Positions 12,091 through 23,380 of a DNA stretch of 64,000 bases are shown here, piece after piece. Position numbers and translations under genes: made by a program. Source of the DNA: Lineus longissimus (lineage: Eukaryota; Nemertea; Pilidiophora; Heteronemertea; Lineidae); NCBI RefSeq assembly GCF_910592395.1, contig NC_088308.1, positions 20,413,501 through 20,477,500 of the forward strand, written 5' to 3'. Below the pieces are notes generated by a model. The model did no database searches, was not told the DNA's origin, and worked only from the letters and a program-made list of their open reading frames with translations. How positions within the stretch are numbered: the stretch's first letter is position 1; each line of letters opens with the position of its first letter.

Positions 12091-15000
12091 AAAAATATAG
12101 AGACACAGTCCTGAGGAAACAAGACGTATCCGGCCTAGACTCGTATTGTAACTTGGCCATGAAAAATCTGCAATTCAAAATCTGCAACTCGGTCAGGTAA
12201 CCACTTTAAAAATGTAATAACATCATTTTATATGCAGATTTGATGCTTGTGCTTATCTGGTGTATTTTTGTTCGGCAAGTGGATGACTGTTTCTACTTGA
12301 GAATGATTCATTGTGGTTAGACATCTGAACACACAATCCAAGATGAATAAAAAAATATTGCCGCAGCATTCAGATTCAGTCCGGGTAAAAAGGAACATCT
12401 CCTGTGATGTCCAACTCTGCAAGTAATTGTGATGAAACCGGAGTGCAGTATCAGTGCAAGGTCTAGTCTAATCTAATACATATAGTTGTTAAATGAGGCC
12501 GATTTTCCTTTTGGTAGTCTGAGACAGCACTATCTGCCAACTCCACATCTTCCTCAAAACTGTCACAACCTCACCTCCATGTATTTTAACGCCATATTCG
12601 AACAATGACCAGAACAGTTTGGGAATATTCCATCAAGTTTTTATTGCGTTGTGTCAAGCTGCAATGAGGGTGCAAAATGCATTTGGATGAACAGACAGCA
12701 TACTCATATATTATTTGAGGACCAGGGGCAACCCTCTTGGAACACCATGCCCAACTTCTCCTCGATCTGCCCTGCAAGGTCCCCCCGCCGTCGGGAAGTG
12801 GATAAGACTGTATTCCGTCTTATATAAAGATGATTTCCTCGGAGTCAGGAGGACTCAAGTTCCCTGGGAGACATTGTCCTCATTGATATTGGAGATGGGT
12901 GTCTTCAGGAAGCACTTGGTTGATCAGAGGAGACTGTCCTTACTCAAGTGTTCCATCAGCCAGTATATTGTCAAACTCTGTTTAGGACACCCTTGGGACA
13001 AAGAGATGTTGTCCTTAAAACTGTGGTGTACCAATGTCAGAGTCAAATTGTAAAGAAACGACGAGACCCATAAGGGACTGTCAGGGTGTCCTGCTTACAG
13101 AGTTTTGGAAGACTCCACTGTAGTTTGGTTGGACCAGAAAGGGGGGGTTCAAATGTACCTGCAGTGCTAACAAACTTCATGAACAACCGATGACCAGGCA
13201 GTCAAAAAGACGAAACACATGAAGCAAGTGAAGACATCCCATTTAAAGAGGTTAGGAGAAGTTGTCACTGAAAAGCATTCCAGGGTGGTAACAGCCTGTT
13301 AACCCACGACCCCAGAACACAGCACAAATATATTATACATGGGCCAAAGGGTATATAAAGATGGAACAACTACATCCTTAGGTATCAAAATGTTTGGTTT
13401 ATTCACAATCAAAAACATGATTATTTTGCACCACTGCCTATAAGGAAACCAATGTACCATAGTTGCATGAGAGACACATAAAGGCTTCAATCTTTACAAA
13501 TATACATTCTAGAAAGTAGATACTGGGTGATATGAATAAAGACAAGCAAATGCTTTTATCTAAATCTCCATGTACATTTACACCAGGCCTTCCTGTACAA
13601 AACCAGAGTAAAAGTATTTGCTAGTCTCTAGTCATATCACCCATTGTAGATGCTGAAATATGTGACCCAGTGAAGGCTAAGTCAAGGAGATCTTTCCCAA
13701 TTGCTAGCCCAAGAGTTAGGGACCATTATCAGAATGTCTCAGAAAATAAGTAGGCCTATCATGTGCAACTATGAGCCATCAACATTTTAACACTATGAAG
13801 GAGAACATCCGAGTTGATAGGTTTGATTTCTGACCTCTAGTGTCTGATGGTGAGCAGCAAGGACAAGCTTTATGACAGCAATCAAAAAGAGATCCACACT
13901 ACAGTGATAGCTGGAGTCAATTAATGATAGTAATGGATGTGGAGTCCTGACGGTGACATGGTGAGCAGACGATGGATCCAGGTGGACTCTCTTGAGAGTC
14001 TGGTGGTCTTAGCTTTGGCGCCATCTGGAGGGATGTGAATGAACTCAAGTCCAGGCCATGATGGTTCGGGAGGTTAAAGTGATGCCCTATGACATCCGTG
14101 GCGATATTTTTCTTGACACTGTAAAATTGTCCTTGGAATCATTCAAGTGATGTTTTTCGGATCTGACACAACGTCAGTCACAACGGTCTTACCCTTTGGA
14201 CAAGGCAGCAGCCAAACTTCGTTCGTATAGTTGGAGCCAATTAAAATTACTTGGTTTTACAAGCAGACAATATCATATTGTGTAACTGAAAGACCCTAAC
14301 TCATAAATACTACCAAAAGTTTCTTTATTTTTGATGCTACTGATACTCTTTCCGAGTCCAGGATCTGCCATTGATTGGTACATGTACACCCTCAACAAAG
14401 GCATGCTCCTTATCAATGAATCTTATTTCAGCAACTAATTTAAATTAAGAATTAACCCCACGCTTGTCATATGATACCTTGTGGAAGACCAAAACCTAGC
14501 AATATAACCCATCCCATATACATCAAAATAGACTAAGATTGTGCCAAGTACTTCGGCCAATATACGTACATGTACCAGCAATAATTTGGAAAATAATTTT
14601 TGATGAAGTATAGTATACATGTACATTGAAAATAACAGACAAAATCTTTTGCTGAGATACACATGTAACATACATGCACAAGCGTCTGTAACCAGAACAG
14701 CTAAAACATACAATTTTAGCACTTAATTCAAGATCTGATCTTGGATAAACAAAGATAGATTACAATTTCTTAACATAGATAATGATACCAACACTTTAGA
14801 CACCAGTTGAATTGAAATATCGAATTAATAAACCTCATGTTATCACCCGTTTGTAAAAATTAAGTCACCACCTGTTACTCTCTGCCACCGAAGTTGGCAC
14901 CGAGTTTGGCCAGGGGAAGTTTTTTACGAACATTACACTGGTAACTTATAGCACGATTGATTCTCGCATTGGCCTAGTGTTGTGCCACAGATTTACTTGA

Positions 15001-15180
15001 CTTCTTTGCAAATGTTTTTATTGTTTGGAGATCGTGGCTGATTCGTGCACCTCCCTGACTTTTACAGGATGGTTCTAATAATTGACATAAATATCCCAAC
15101 AACCTATCTCCATGTACAAGCTTGAACATTGTCAGTGTAGTCGATTATGATGTGAAGCTCCAAGTGGGGCCTCTCTCAAT
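12090..15180. other. Intergenic stretch, no gene recognised
   Basis: No coding region is supported. The part at 12,720-13,110 contains repeated TTGTCCT and GTGTCC phrases on one strand, a texture typical of dispersed non-coding repeats in marine invertebrates; the 112-codon open frame there has no recognisable domain. The rest is AT-rich with ACATGTA-type runs. Confidence 0.5.
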
Positions 15181-15181
15181 C

Positions 15182-15569
15182 ACATGTGTAGAGCATCCTT
15201 GTACCCCGAGTTTTTGATGTGCCCCTTCAGTGGAAATACAGTTGGAAATTCCACCCCTTTTTATCCCCACCCATATTGCTGGCATAAATTCGCAAACACA
15301 ACCCCCTATACTAGTATTTATGCCGCAACTCGGGTTTAGAGATCTATATATGACGGGAATTTGGTGACGGGTGACAGGTAACTGACAATAAGGACCCTAC
15401 AGCAGACGGTGGGGATCTTTGTAGTATGTCCTTAGGTCTATTGCGGAGCATGACTGAAAGATAGGCCCTTCTTGCACTGCACAGTTCCTGCTATGCTGAC
15501 TGAAAAAATACCAACTGTCAAACACTTTTCGGCACTACATGTACATGTACAAGGATGCTCTACACATGT
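15182..15569. mobile_element. 388-bp TIR element (MITE candidate) next to the hydrolase 3' end
   Basis: A perfect 23-bp inverted repeat bounds this segment. The left arm, 15182-15204, begins ACATGTGTAGAGCATCC. The right arm, 15547-15569, is its exact reverse complement. The interior has no coding frame. I see no convincing target-site duplication. The element ends 67 bp beyond the stop codon of the neighbouring minus-strand gene, so it may lie in or near that gene's 3' untranslated region. Confidence 0.75.
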
Positions 15570-15620
15570 CTCCAGGAGTAAACCCTCCAGGTGGAGCTAT
15601 TCTTAGCAAACGTTGTCCTT

Positions 15621-15626
15621 TTTATT
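15621..15626 (-). terminator. Candidate poly(A) signal AATAAA of the methylesterase-like gene
   Basis: On the minus strand AATAAA lies 10 bases after the stop codon at 15636-15638. If used, the 3' untranslated region would be unusually short. A more distal signal beyond the TIR element is possible. Confidence 0.35.
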
Positions 15627-15635
15627 GCTCAGAAA

Positions 15636-18600
15636 CTAGAAAATTCTCTTAGCAGCTTCTGCTATAATGTCCATCACAGGTTTATGAAAGCGTCTTTTCG
15701 AGTCCATCAGATCAAGACAGATGTCTTTATGGCCACAGTCTGGTATTAATCGCACGGTCACATCTGAACTAGCATCACTTAGTGCTTGGGCCAGCTTGGT
15801 ACTCTGTTCGTAGGGTACGGTACTGTCACAGAGTCCATGTAGTAGTACTATTGGCGGCAGGCTGAAAAAGTGAGGAAATGGTTTTATGACAAACTGGAAT
15901 TTAAAATGGAACGTTTCAATAAAATTGTTTGCATATCTCTATTTTCATTTGTATAGACAACCCAGACGAAGATCAGGTAATATCACCAATGCCCTCCTTC
16001 ATTAGACTGAGAATCGTATGGGTGTACAGGCAAACTATTCCCTAGCATGAATCTTTCTCTGCTCATGATAAGAACTGCAAGACTGCTTCCATGCGCATAA
16101 TTTTTTATCTAAACTTTTTACTAGACCAATTTTGCGAGTAGAACTTTTTGAAGGATAGGAAACTTGCAATGTACTATCAGTCAATGTTTTGGAGTTAATC
16201 AGCAATGTTAACTATAAGGCAAGCAAGAGCAGTTATACATGTTATACAAAGCAAGTAACAAGATTACAACATTGAAAGATGCATCCACACCAATAAAATT
16301 CAAAAGTGGTGAAAACAAAAAGAGAAATGCACCCAAAATGGATAATAGAAAGGATATTTTCAATATGCAGATATCCAGAATGTTGTTATCTTCCAAACTT
16401 CTCACTTTTATCAGGGAATAAGGATTTTTACTTGGAGGAAAATGGTCCAATTCATCGAGGTTTTACCATAAGTCTGGACCACAAAGCCATGTGATGATGA
16501 GACTCATCGCAGCTCACCTCAGTTTGACCTTATCAACTTACCCAGCATTTTCAGGGAGACATTCAGCTATAACACTGGGTGAGAAACGATCGAACATTTC
16601 AGGTTCGTACATGGCCCTGCCCATGGTCGATAGATGCTCCACTCCTCTCCAAGTCTCAAACTCATAGTGATCACCGATATGATATACCCCAGATATACCT
16701 TTAACAAAACAGAACAACGGAAAAAGAATGACACGTGCACAACATCAAGCTGAAGCAGGCAACAACAGTGCTAAGATGAGTCAATGAGATCATACACTTG
16801 GAATTATACTTTGTCAAACGGTATTACCCTTTTGACAAGTGTACTATCATTGCTGAGATTATTGCAGGTGAATCTCAAATTGAAAGGTTTCCAAAAATGG
16901 GAGGTACATGTATTGCAGTCGTCCTTTGAATGCAGAAAGACTTTCCCGTAGGCATGCCTTTATAGATGTGTGTACACAGCGACATTTTAAAGGGTCAAGT
17001 TTTCAAGCAATGATCTCATCAAAACATCGTAGAACAATAATTGAAACATCATAGGACTATATAACACTGAAAGTAAGACGACTGCTTACCCAATGTTTTT
17101 GGGTAGATTCTCTGCTATGACAGAGGGGGAAAACCTGTCGAAGCATTCAACACTATACATGGCCTTAGCCATGCTCGACAAATCCTCGATCCCGCGACAG
17201 CACTCATGCAGGAAGTGGTCGTGGATGTTGTAAACTCCAGCCAGTCCTGATTAAGGAAAAGTCAAGATAAATGTCAACCGTCCTATTACATAATCAATTT
17301 TCTTGGAAATGTACATAAATGCATATCGTTGCAAAGAAAATTACTCTGTCATATTTTTTAATACTTACCACTTAAGAAAAGCCTTTCTCAGAAGATGAGA
17401 TTATTTACCGAGAAAACACCAACAGTAAATCTGGCAGAATAAGTAGAATGACAGTATTGAGACTCTTAAACAAACTACCAAGATACTTAAGGAGAAATAA
17501 CATGTTGAAATCACCCTTACCTACTACCCCTCTTATCCCAGATAGGAGATCAAAGATTTCTTGTTGACTTTTACTCAGCTTCATGCCACCAAACTGGAGT
17601 CGTCTGGCCTTCATTCTCTTCTCCTCCTCTGTCGATGGCCGGATGGTTGAGACAGACTCCTCACTTGTCCCAGTGCTACTCCTCTCCCTACTGCCAGTAA
17701 CACTGCTCTGCTCCTGGCCTTCCCCTCTGGCGGTCCTCTGATGCAAGCCATCACCCGCACCAATACTGCTCTCTTCCATTGCCCTGAAAACATCCACAGA
17801 TCCAGAGCTCATCTCCAAAGGTTCAACTGGAACAGGCATTTCACTTGTGCTCACCATCAGGAATGATTCTGACCCCGCACCAGCGCTACTCCCTAAACTT
17901 GATGGTCCTCCCTCCCTTAGACTGGATTTCTCCTCGTCTCCCATTTCTTTTATCTCCTCCATGTCATTCTTATTATTGCTACCGTCCAATACAATAAATG
18001 AGCTGACAGAGTTTGTACTTTCAGTGAATCGATCTTTTTTGTCACCGTTTCCGTTTTCGCCGCTACTGCTACTGTTGAAGTACTGTTCCTCAAATCTCAT
18101 CGACTCCACAATGCTACTGGCAGGTAAATTTGGTCCCTGCAGCATCTGTTTCGTGAGAAGTTCTAACAAGGCCATAATAACCAGATGGGCTCCAGCGGAG
18201 TGACCAACTAATAATATGTTATCCTGAAATAGAGAATGGAGTAAAAAAGATGTGGGTTGAATTGGATTTAGGAGTTTGGATCGTAAAGCATGTCCATTAG
18301 ATTTGTTAACTGACAGTCAGGTGAAATATATAACATCAGTTTGGGGGACCTGTACTGTCAGCTATTAAGCCCTAAAAACAACTGGACCCATGGCATATAA
18401 TGTAACTGCTGTAGATATATAATAGAACCTCATCCAAATTTGGATTTAGGAAATACGCCAGCAAAAGGTAATGTGTAATTTATAGCACAAGGCCACCTGT
18501 TCTCATAAATCATTATGTTATGGATTTTACTTGACAATGTCATAAATGTTGCACCTTGCAATTTTTCTGAAAAACTCGGAAAAATATGTTGTACCCTCAC

Positions 18601-19877
18601 CTTTCTTCCACCATAGATATGACAATTCTTTTGAAGCCATTCTATACAATCAACTGTATCTTGCACCATATCGTCCACATAACCCTGTCAAGGACATCAA
18701 GAGCAAAAATAATCAGCACAGCACTCAAAGTTTTCTTTTTTGGCAGCTCAAATGTTGTTGCCTCTTTTCTAGCAAATATTTTTCCCTCTTCTGTGTCTAT
18801 GAATCATACCAGCTTAGTATTTCAGTATGGAAACAGGTTGTGCTGAATCTCTTCCTTGTTCTTGGAAACGCTTTGGTAACTTAACGGTAATAAGAATCTC
18901 AATCCAGTAGAACAACGTTAGGGACTTGCCCAAGCCTTTGCACCCATTATGTCATGACAGACAAAACAGTAGTTCAGTGGAGGTTCCACATACCTTGGGA
19001 TAGATTGAATAATTAGGACAGCAAACAATTGCATCGAGTCTCTTTGCAATATTGGCGCACAGCAGTCCGTACATGTTCTTGTCTCCACTGCCCCAGGTTC
19101 CACCGTAGATAAACACCACCAATGGACGGTCACTGCTCTGGTTCTCTTGGTCAGGAATGTACAGGTCAAGACAGTTCCCATTGGTTCCAAACGAGATATC
19201 CTGTAAGTGGAAGAATTGCAAATCTGTAATCACCATAAAGTTTCCTGCTACCCAATTTTGCCAGAGTCTACAAGACGAAGCAGCAGTCCTAACACTGGCA
19301 GTAGTAGCCCGACAAAGAGAGTGCTGTTCCATTCAACCCCAGGAAAAGCTATGTCTATGTGGCTGTAGCGCATATTATGACAAACCGAATAATTCTCTCT
19401 GTATTTGTCAAAATTATTGTTGTTGGTATTTCAGAAGGCTTAGAACAGAAATTAAGACAATTTATCAAGGACACTCCCAAAGTCTATATCATTTCTAAAC
19501 ATGTTCAATCATGGGTTTGCATTGCACATCAGAATTTTAGCTCAACACATTTACAATACTAGAGTTCATATGGATAGAGTATGATTTGATAGGTATTCAG
19601 TCTGTGCATTATTACAAACCTTGACAAGCCTGGATGAATTTTCTGTCCAGTAAAAGTATTTCCATTGGAAGAAAAGGCCTGCATACTGTAGATCAGTCAG
19701 CTTTTTCAAAACTGCTAGGTTGAGTTTATAGACCTTTTTTGGTGATAAAGCTCTTTTAAATCTATCCTCTGTCCTAGGCCAGCCACACATGATATTGAAT
19801 ATAACTGCCACAGTATAAGGTATTCCAACAGCGGACCCTATCACGAACACCAAGCCTTTTGCAATAGCCTTCATCAT
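15636..19877 (-). CDS. Isoprenylcysteine alpha-carbonyl methylesterase-like alpha/beta hydrolase
   Basis: Six coding exons on the minus strand: 19877-19620, 19200-18994, 18684-18601, 18223-17521, then either 17246-17090 or 16698-16542, then 15861-15636. The product is 544 residues. An N-terminal hydrophobic segment (about 5-30) suggests a membrane anchor. The oxyanion motif YGGTW is at 118-122, the nucleophile motif GHSAG has Ser192, the acid is probably Asp482 in HGLCDSTVP and the histidine His514 in CGHKD. The segment around DRFSPSVI and the layout match plant and animal ICME enzymes, which hydrolyse the methyl ester of prenylated cysteine. The membrane location and substrate are inferred from family. 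Unusual points are a ~190-residue Ser/Glu/Asp-rich insertion in exon 4 and the duplicated exon 5. The start is the first of two Met codons; a polypyrimidine-AG just upstream suggests a further non-coding 5' exon. Confidence 0.9.
16542..16698 (-). CDS. Alternative exon 5b of the methylesterase-like gene
   Basis: 157 bp, entered in phase 1 after AAAG and left in phase 2 at a GTAAGT donor. It encodes 51 full codons starting ISGVYHIGDHYEFETWRGVE and including DRFSPSVIAE. Of the 51 residues, 31 are identical to exon 5a by my alignment. The frame is intact and both splice sites fit the consensus, so it looks functional. It is the second of the pair in transcript order and replaces the segment between the nucleophile and the catalytic Asp. 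Confidence 0.85.
17090..17246 (-). CDS. Alternative exon 5a of the methylesterase-like gene
   Basis: 157 bp, with an acceptor TTAATCAG and a donor GTAAGC, in phase 1 and out phase 2, exactly as exon 5b. It encodes LAGVYNIHDHFLHECCRGIE and continues to DRFSPSVIAENLP. Joined to exon 4 it gives GVVGLAGVY, and joined to exon 6 it gives NIGLPPIVLLHG, both typical of the family. Splicing 5a to 5b would shift the frame. Confidence 0.87.
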
Positions 19878-21518
19878 TTTGCTGCTGCAAGAAGAAAAGA
19901 GATTTTACTAAATATTTTTAGAAACTGGTCGTCATTGATGAGCAAGCTGTGTAATTGTGTTAGTGTATCATTCTGTTTATTCCTGTCAGCCAGCGGTGTA
20001 GTCCAACCAACATGTCATTGTTGTAAGGCTATCCCAATCAATGGCTCGTCATAGCTGGGCAAGAGAGATGCTTTAACAACCCCAAAATGTGTTAGTCAGC
20101 CAATCCAGCTGAAGTACTGTTATGGAACAATCCGTCTGGATTTGATGATTGATTCTGCCACGTACGGGACTCGCATCGCTAACAGAAGTTTGTACGGGAG
20201 CTGACCAGTCATGCATTTCACGATCTGAAACAAAGGCCCCAAAGGGTCACAGTGACTTATGGCATGGTCTTCAGCCTCAGGTTGCTCAGGCCTTCTGTCC
20301 CGACGTGTTCTGCGTGTGTGCATTTCTTTTGTTTTGGCTCGAATGAACCATAGACGTATATTGGCTGAGACAATCAGATTTATGCCATCTTTGAAGTATT
20401 TTTTTCTTTTATCGTCTTATAAGTTCTAAGACTACCGCGGACCCAGGTACCGAGGTCTGGTTTGTCATTGTCGAGAAAGACCATCGACAATTGTCAACGC
20501 AATTAGATTGATATAGAGGGACAATCTGAACCAAGAACAGATGACGTTATCAGTAGAAAACCAACATAGGATTGCATGCATCCACTGCATGATCAATGAA
20601 TGACTCAATGAAAGGCAAGACATTCAACAGGTCACTGGTCAGACACTAGACAGTCACAGTGATGAAAGTCAGATATAAACAACGAAGTAATTATCAAATT
20701 ATCATTATTTTGCAACATATTTGTGCTTATAGATACCTTGATTAGAAGCACCCCTTATTTTTACAATATTGTGAGTAATAAATTTCGAACAATGATGACA
20801 ATTTGTCCTAGAAAAGCAATATTTATCGCTCCCTAGATTTTCTTTTCTGCAAAAAAGGCCATTATTAAATTCGAAACTACGGCTGTCACTGCTAGATTTA
20901 GAATATCACCCCAAAACACGGCTTCTTATCTGCTAATATCTCATTATAAACATAAAATCTGAATTTGGAGAACAAACATTTGCTTCAGTACTCCTAAATT
21001 TGCTGTGTTGGTGATTTTTTTGATTTTTTGAATTACGTAAGTTCGAAAGTATGAATACCGAACTGGTGCCAACTTTACTCTCAATTAACCCTTTCATGAA
21101 CAAGTATTATTATGTAATACATCATCATGAATCAAGGTATAATGAAGTTTATGAAGAATGGGCTTATGAATGCCTGTGACCGGGCTGCAGAGGAAGAAAA
21201 TCATTGTCACAACCTCGGTCCTCAATCTGTTGTCATAACCAGAGCACGTCCTCCCAACACAGTCACAACCAACCAAACTCAGTCCCAACCATGTCCATAC
21301 CCAGACTGACAATCCCAGTATCTTTGAAAATAAAGGAGAATATGTATAAGCACTTACTGGCTTTGATATATTCTTGCCAAAAATATTGGTTGCAGCTCTA
21401 GGGAATAATTGTCCATAGTCATGTCCCATCCAATTAATAGGTGCAAGACTTTTCACAATCAAACAGATGCCTCAAGCTTCTTTGTCTTTTTCAGTCAATT
21501 CATGTTCAAGACAATTGT

Positions 21519-21590
21519 GTGATAATGAGTTTTGTCGTCATGATAATGAGTTATGAGTTTTGTCATCATGATAATGAGTTTTGATCATAA
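21519..21590. repeat. Short degenerate tandem repeat
   Basis: About three copies of a TGATAATGAGTTTTGTC(A/G)TCA unit lie in tandem, with partial units between them. No function is apparent. Confidence 0.7.
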
Positions 21591-22916
21591 AAGGACATAG
21601 TATTTGTGTCTTCTTTATTTTTGTGTCTGAAAGAGACAGCATGCAATAGGCTGTCTTTCAAAGCTTCCCTCCAGCCAAAGTCCCTCCTTCTCATGTCTCG
21701 GGATGGGTTTGATAGGACTTCACTTCAACCATCCGAGATTGGAAAAAACACCTGCTCCTTTTTTAGAGAAACACATTCTCAAAACAAACAAGATTTTACA
21801 ACAAACCAATGTTTATTAAAAAAGTTTACAATTAGGCTTCAATCAACACCATCTTTTCAATGGAGAATTACAGAATGAGAATAATTTCTTAACAGGTGAT
21901 ACAGTACAATCATTTGCACAACATATCAGATCAGAAGATAAGTAGAATTTCCTTTTGTATTTCTACTGCGGTTTATTACTGCAATGTTGAAGAAAAGAAT
22001 TACAACAGAAGTTATCAATGATGATCAATATTTGAGACTCAAAAATAAATTTCTAAGATGTCTTCAATTACATGTAGTAACAAGAGCTAGCCAATCTCAA
22101 CAATGGAATGATGTACACCTTGATAAAAAAGATACATTTTTAAGTAGACGTTCCAATTACATAGAAGAACAATACTCCGATAAAAATACATTTACAATTA
22201 CAAGAGAAAAATTACTCTTATGATTAAAATACATCCGTTGTATTGCATCAAGATGTTATTTTTTCTTTTATAAAATCTAAGAACACGTACTGCATCGTTA
22301 CATGTACTGTGTACATGTAGTTTCTGCTAGATAGGGTGAGTCAGAAAAGTTTCAAATTTGACCCAGGTCCCTCAAAAGACCAAATGGTAAAATCTAACAA
22401 ATGTCACCCCAAAATAGTTTTCTTGGTGTTTTCAGTAATCAAAGGTATAACATATAATTATAAGTTCTAAACTGCAATGCACTTTCCAGAGAAAATATAA
22501 GTAGTTTATTTTTATGTATTTTTGAACAAAATTAATACTATCATCGAACAGTAAAAGTTGACAGATATGTGATGATACCAGCTGCAGTGAGCCACTACAT
22601 CAATATCAGTGTAAGCAATTAAATATAATTACATCAATAATTCGCTGGGAAGACCAATCAGAAAGTTAATGAAAATTCATGATTTTTCATGAAAAATTAA
22701 TGGAAAATGTAATAAGCTGGACGTACCAGCCAAACCACAAGGCTTTTTTCAGCAGAAGCAAAATTAAGGCCTTTGTGTTTCACTACATGTAGATAAGATA
22801 GACCTCTGAAGTATAAGGTACACACATAGGAAAAATCACATCCACATTCAAAGTGAGAGGTCAAGGGCACTGATTTCCATTTTTTATTATTTCTCATATA
22901 GTGATATCAATTTCTT

Positions 22917-22927
22917 GGGGGGGGGGG
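22917..22927 (+). repeat. Poly-G run (11 G)
   Basis: This is an uninterrupted run of 11 G. Similar runs occur at 36,960, 45,927 and 48,646. Confidence 0.9.
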
Positions 22928-23380
22928 TAATTTTTCTTAATCATTTTCATCCAATCAGAGATATGCTATAGTTATGTACCACTTTTTTACCAGGTTTTGG
23001 AACCAATCAAAATAACTTACAACAAATGAAACTGATTCAACTAACCTGTCGTTTTGGTATGTAACATGGTTTCGGGATGGGATCGGTTTAAAGTCGCTTA
23101 CAAATCTATAGTAGGGTACCACCATTTACATTATTGCAACATTTCGACACACCAAATTTTCATTAGAAATCAAAAGAACGTTAACTGAACATACAAATAA
23201 GTGATGCTCTCACTTTCATCAACAGAAACAATAAGCAGTTGCAGAATATCCTTTTCTTGGTTACCGGTACTTATTTTATGTAACATCCAAGTCATGCTAG
23301 AGGTTTTTTAGAGTTGTTGCAGTTGTGACCAAAATTATTGCCCAAGAAACATGGACTATAAACATGAATTCTTGCAAAAC

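Larger units (their letters stand above)
19878..23380. other. Intergenic region between the hydrolase 5' end and the BFAR 3' end
   Basis: No protein-coding gene is recognised. The part next to 19,880 should hold the promoter and any non-coding first exon of the hydrolase; a minus-strand CTTTTCTTCTTGCAG lies just before its start codon. There is a short tandem repeat at about 21,519-21,590 and a run of 11 G at 22,917-22,927. The part before 23,380 should contain the BFAR 3' untranslated region. Confidence 0.55.

Noticed and set aside
20120-20323. 67-codon minus-strand frame upstream of the methylesterase-like gene
   Set aside because: It does not join the first coding exon in phase and has no signal peptide or recognised domain. 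It could overlap a promoter but is not supported as coding.
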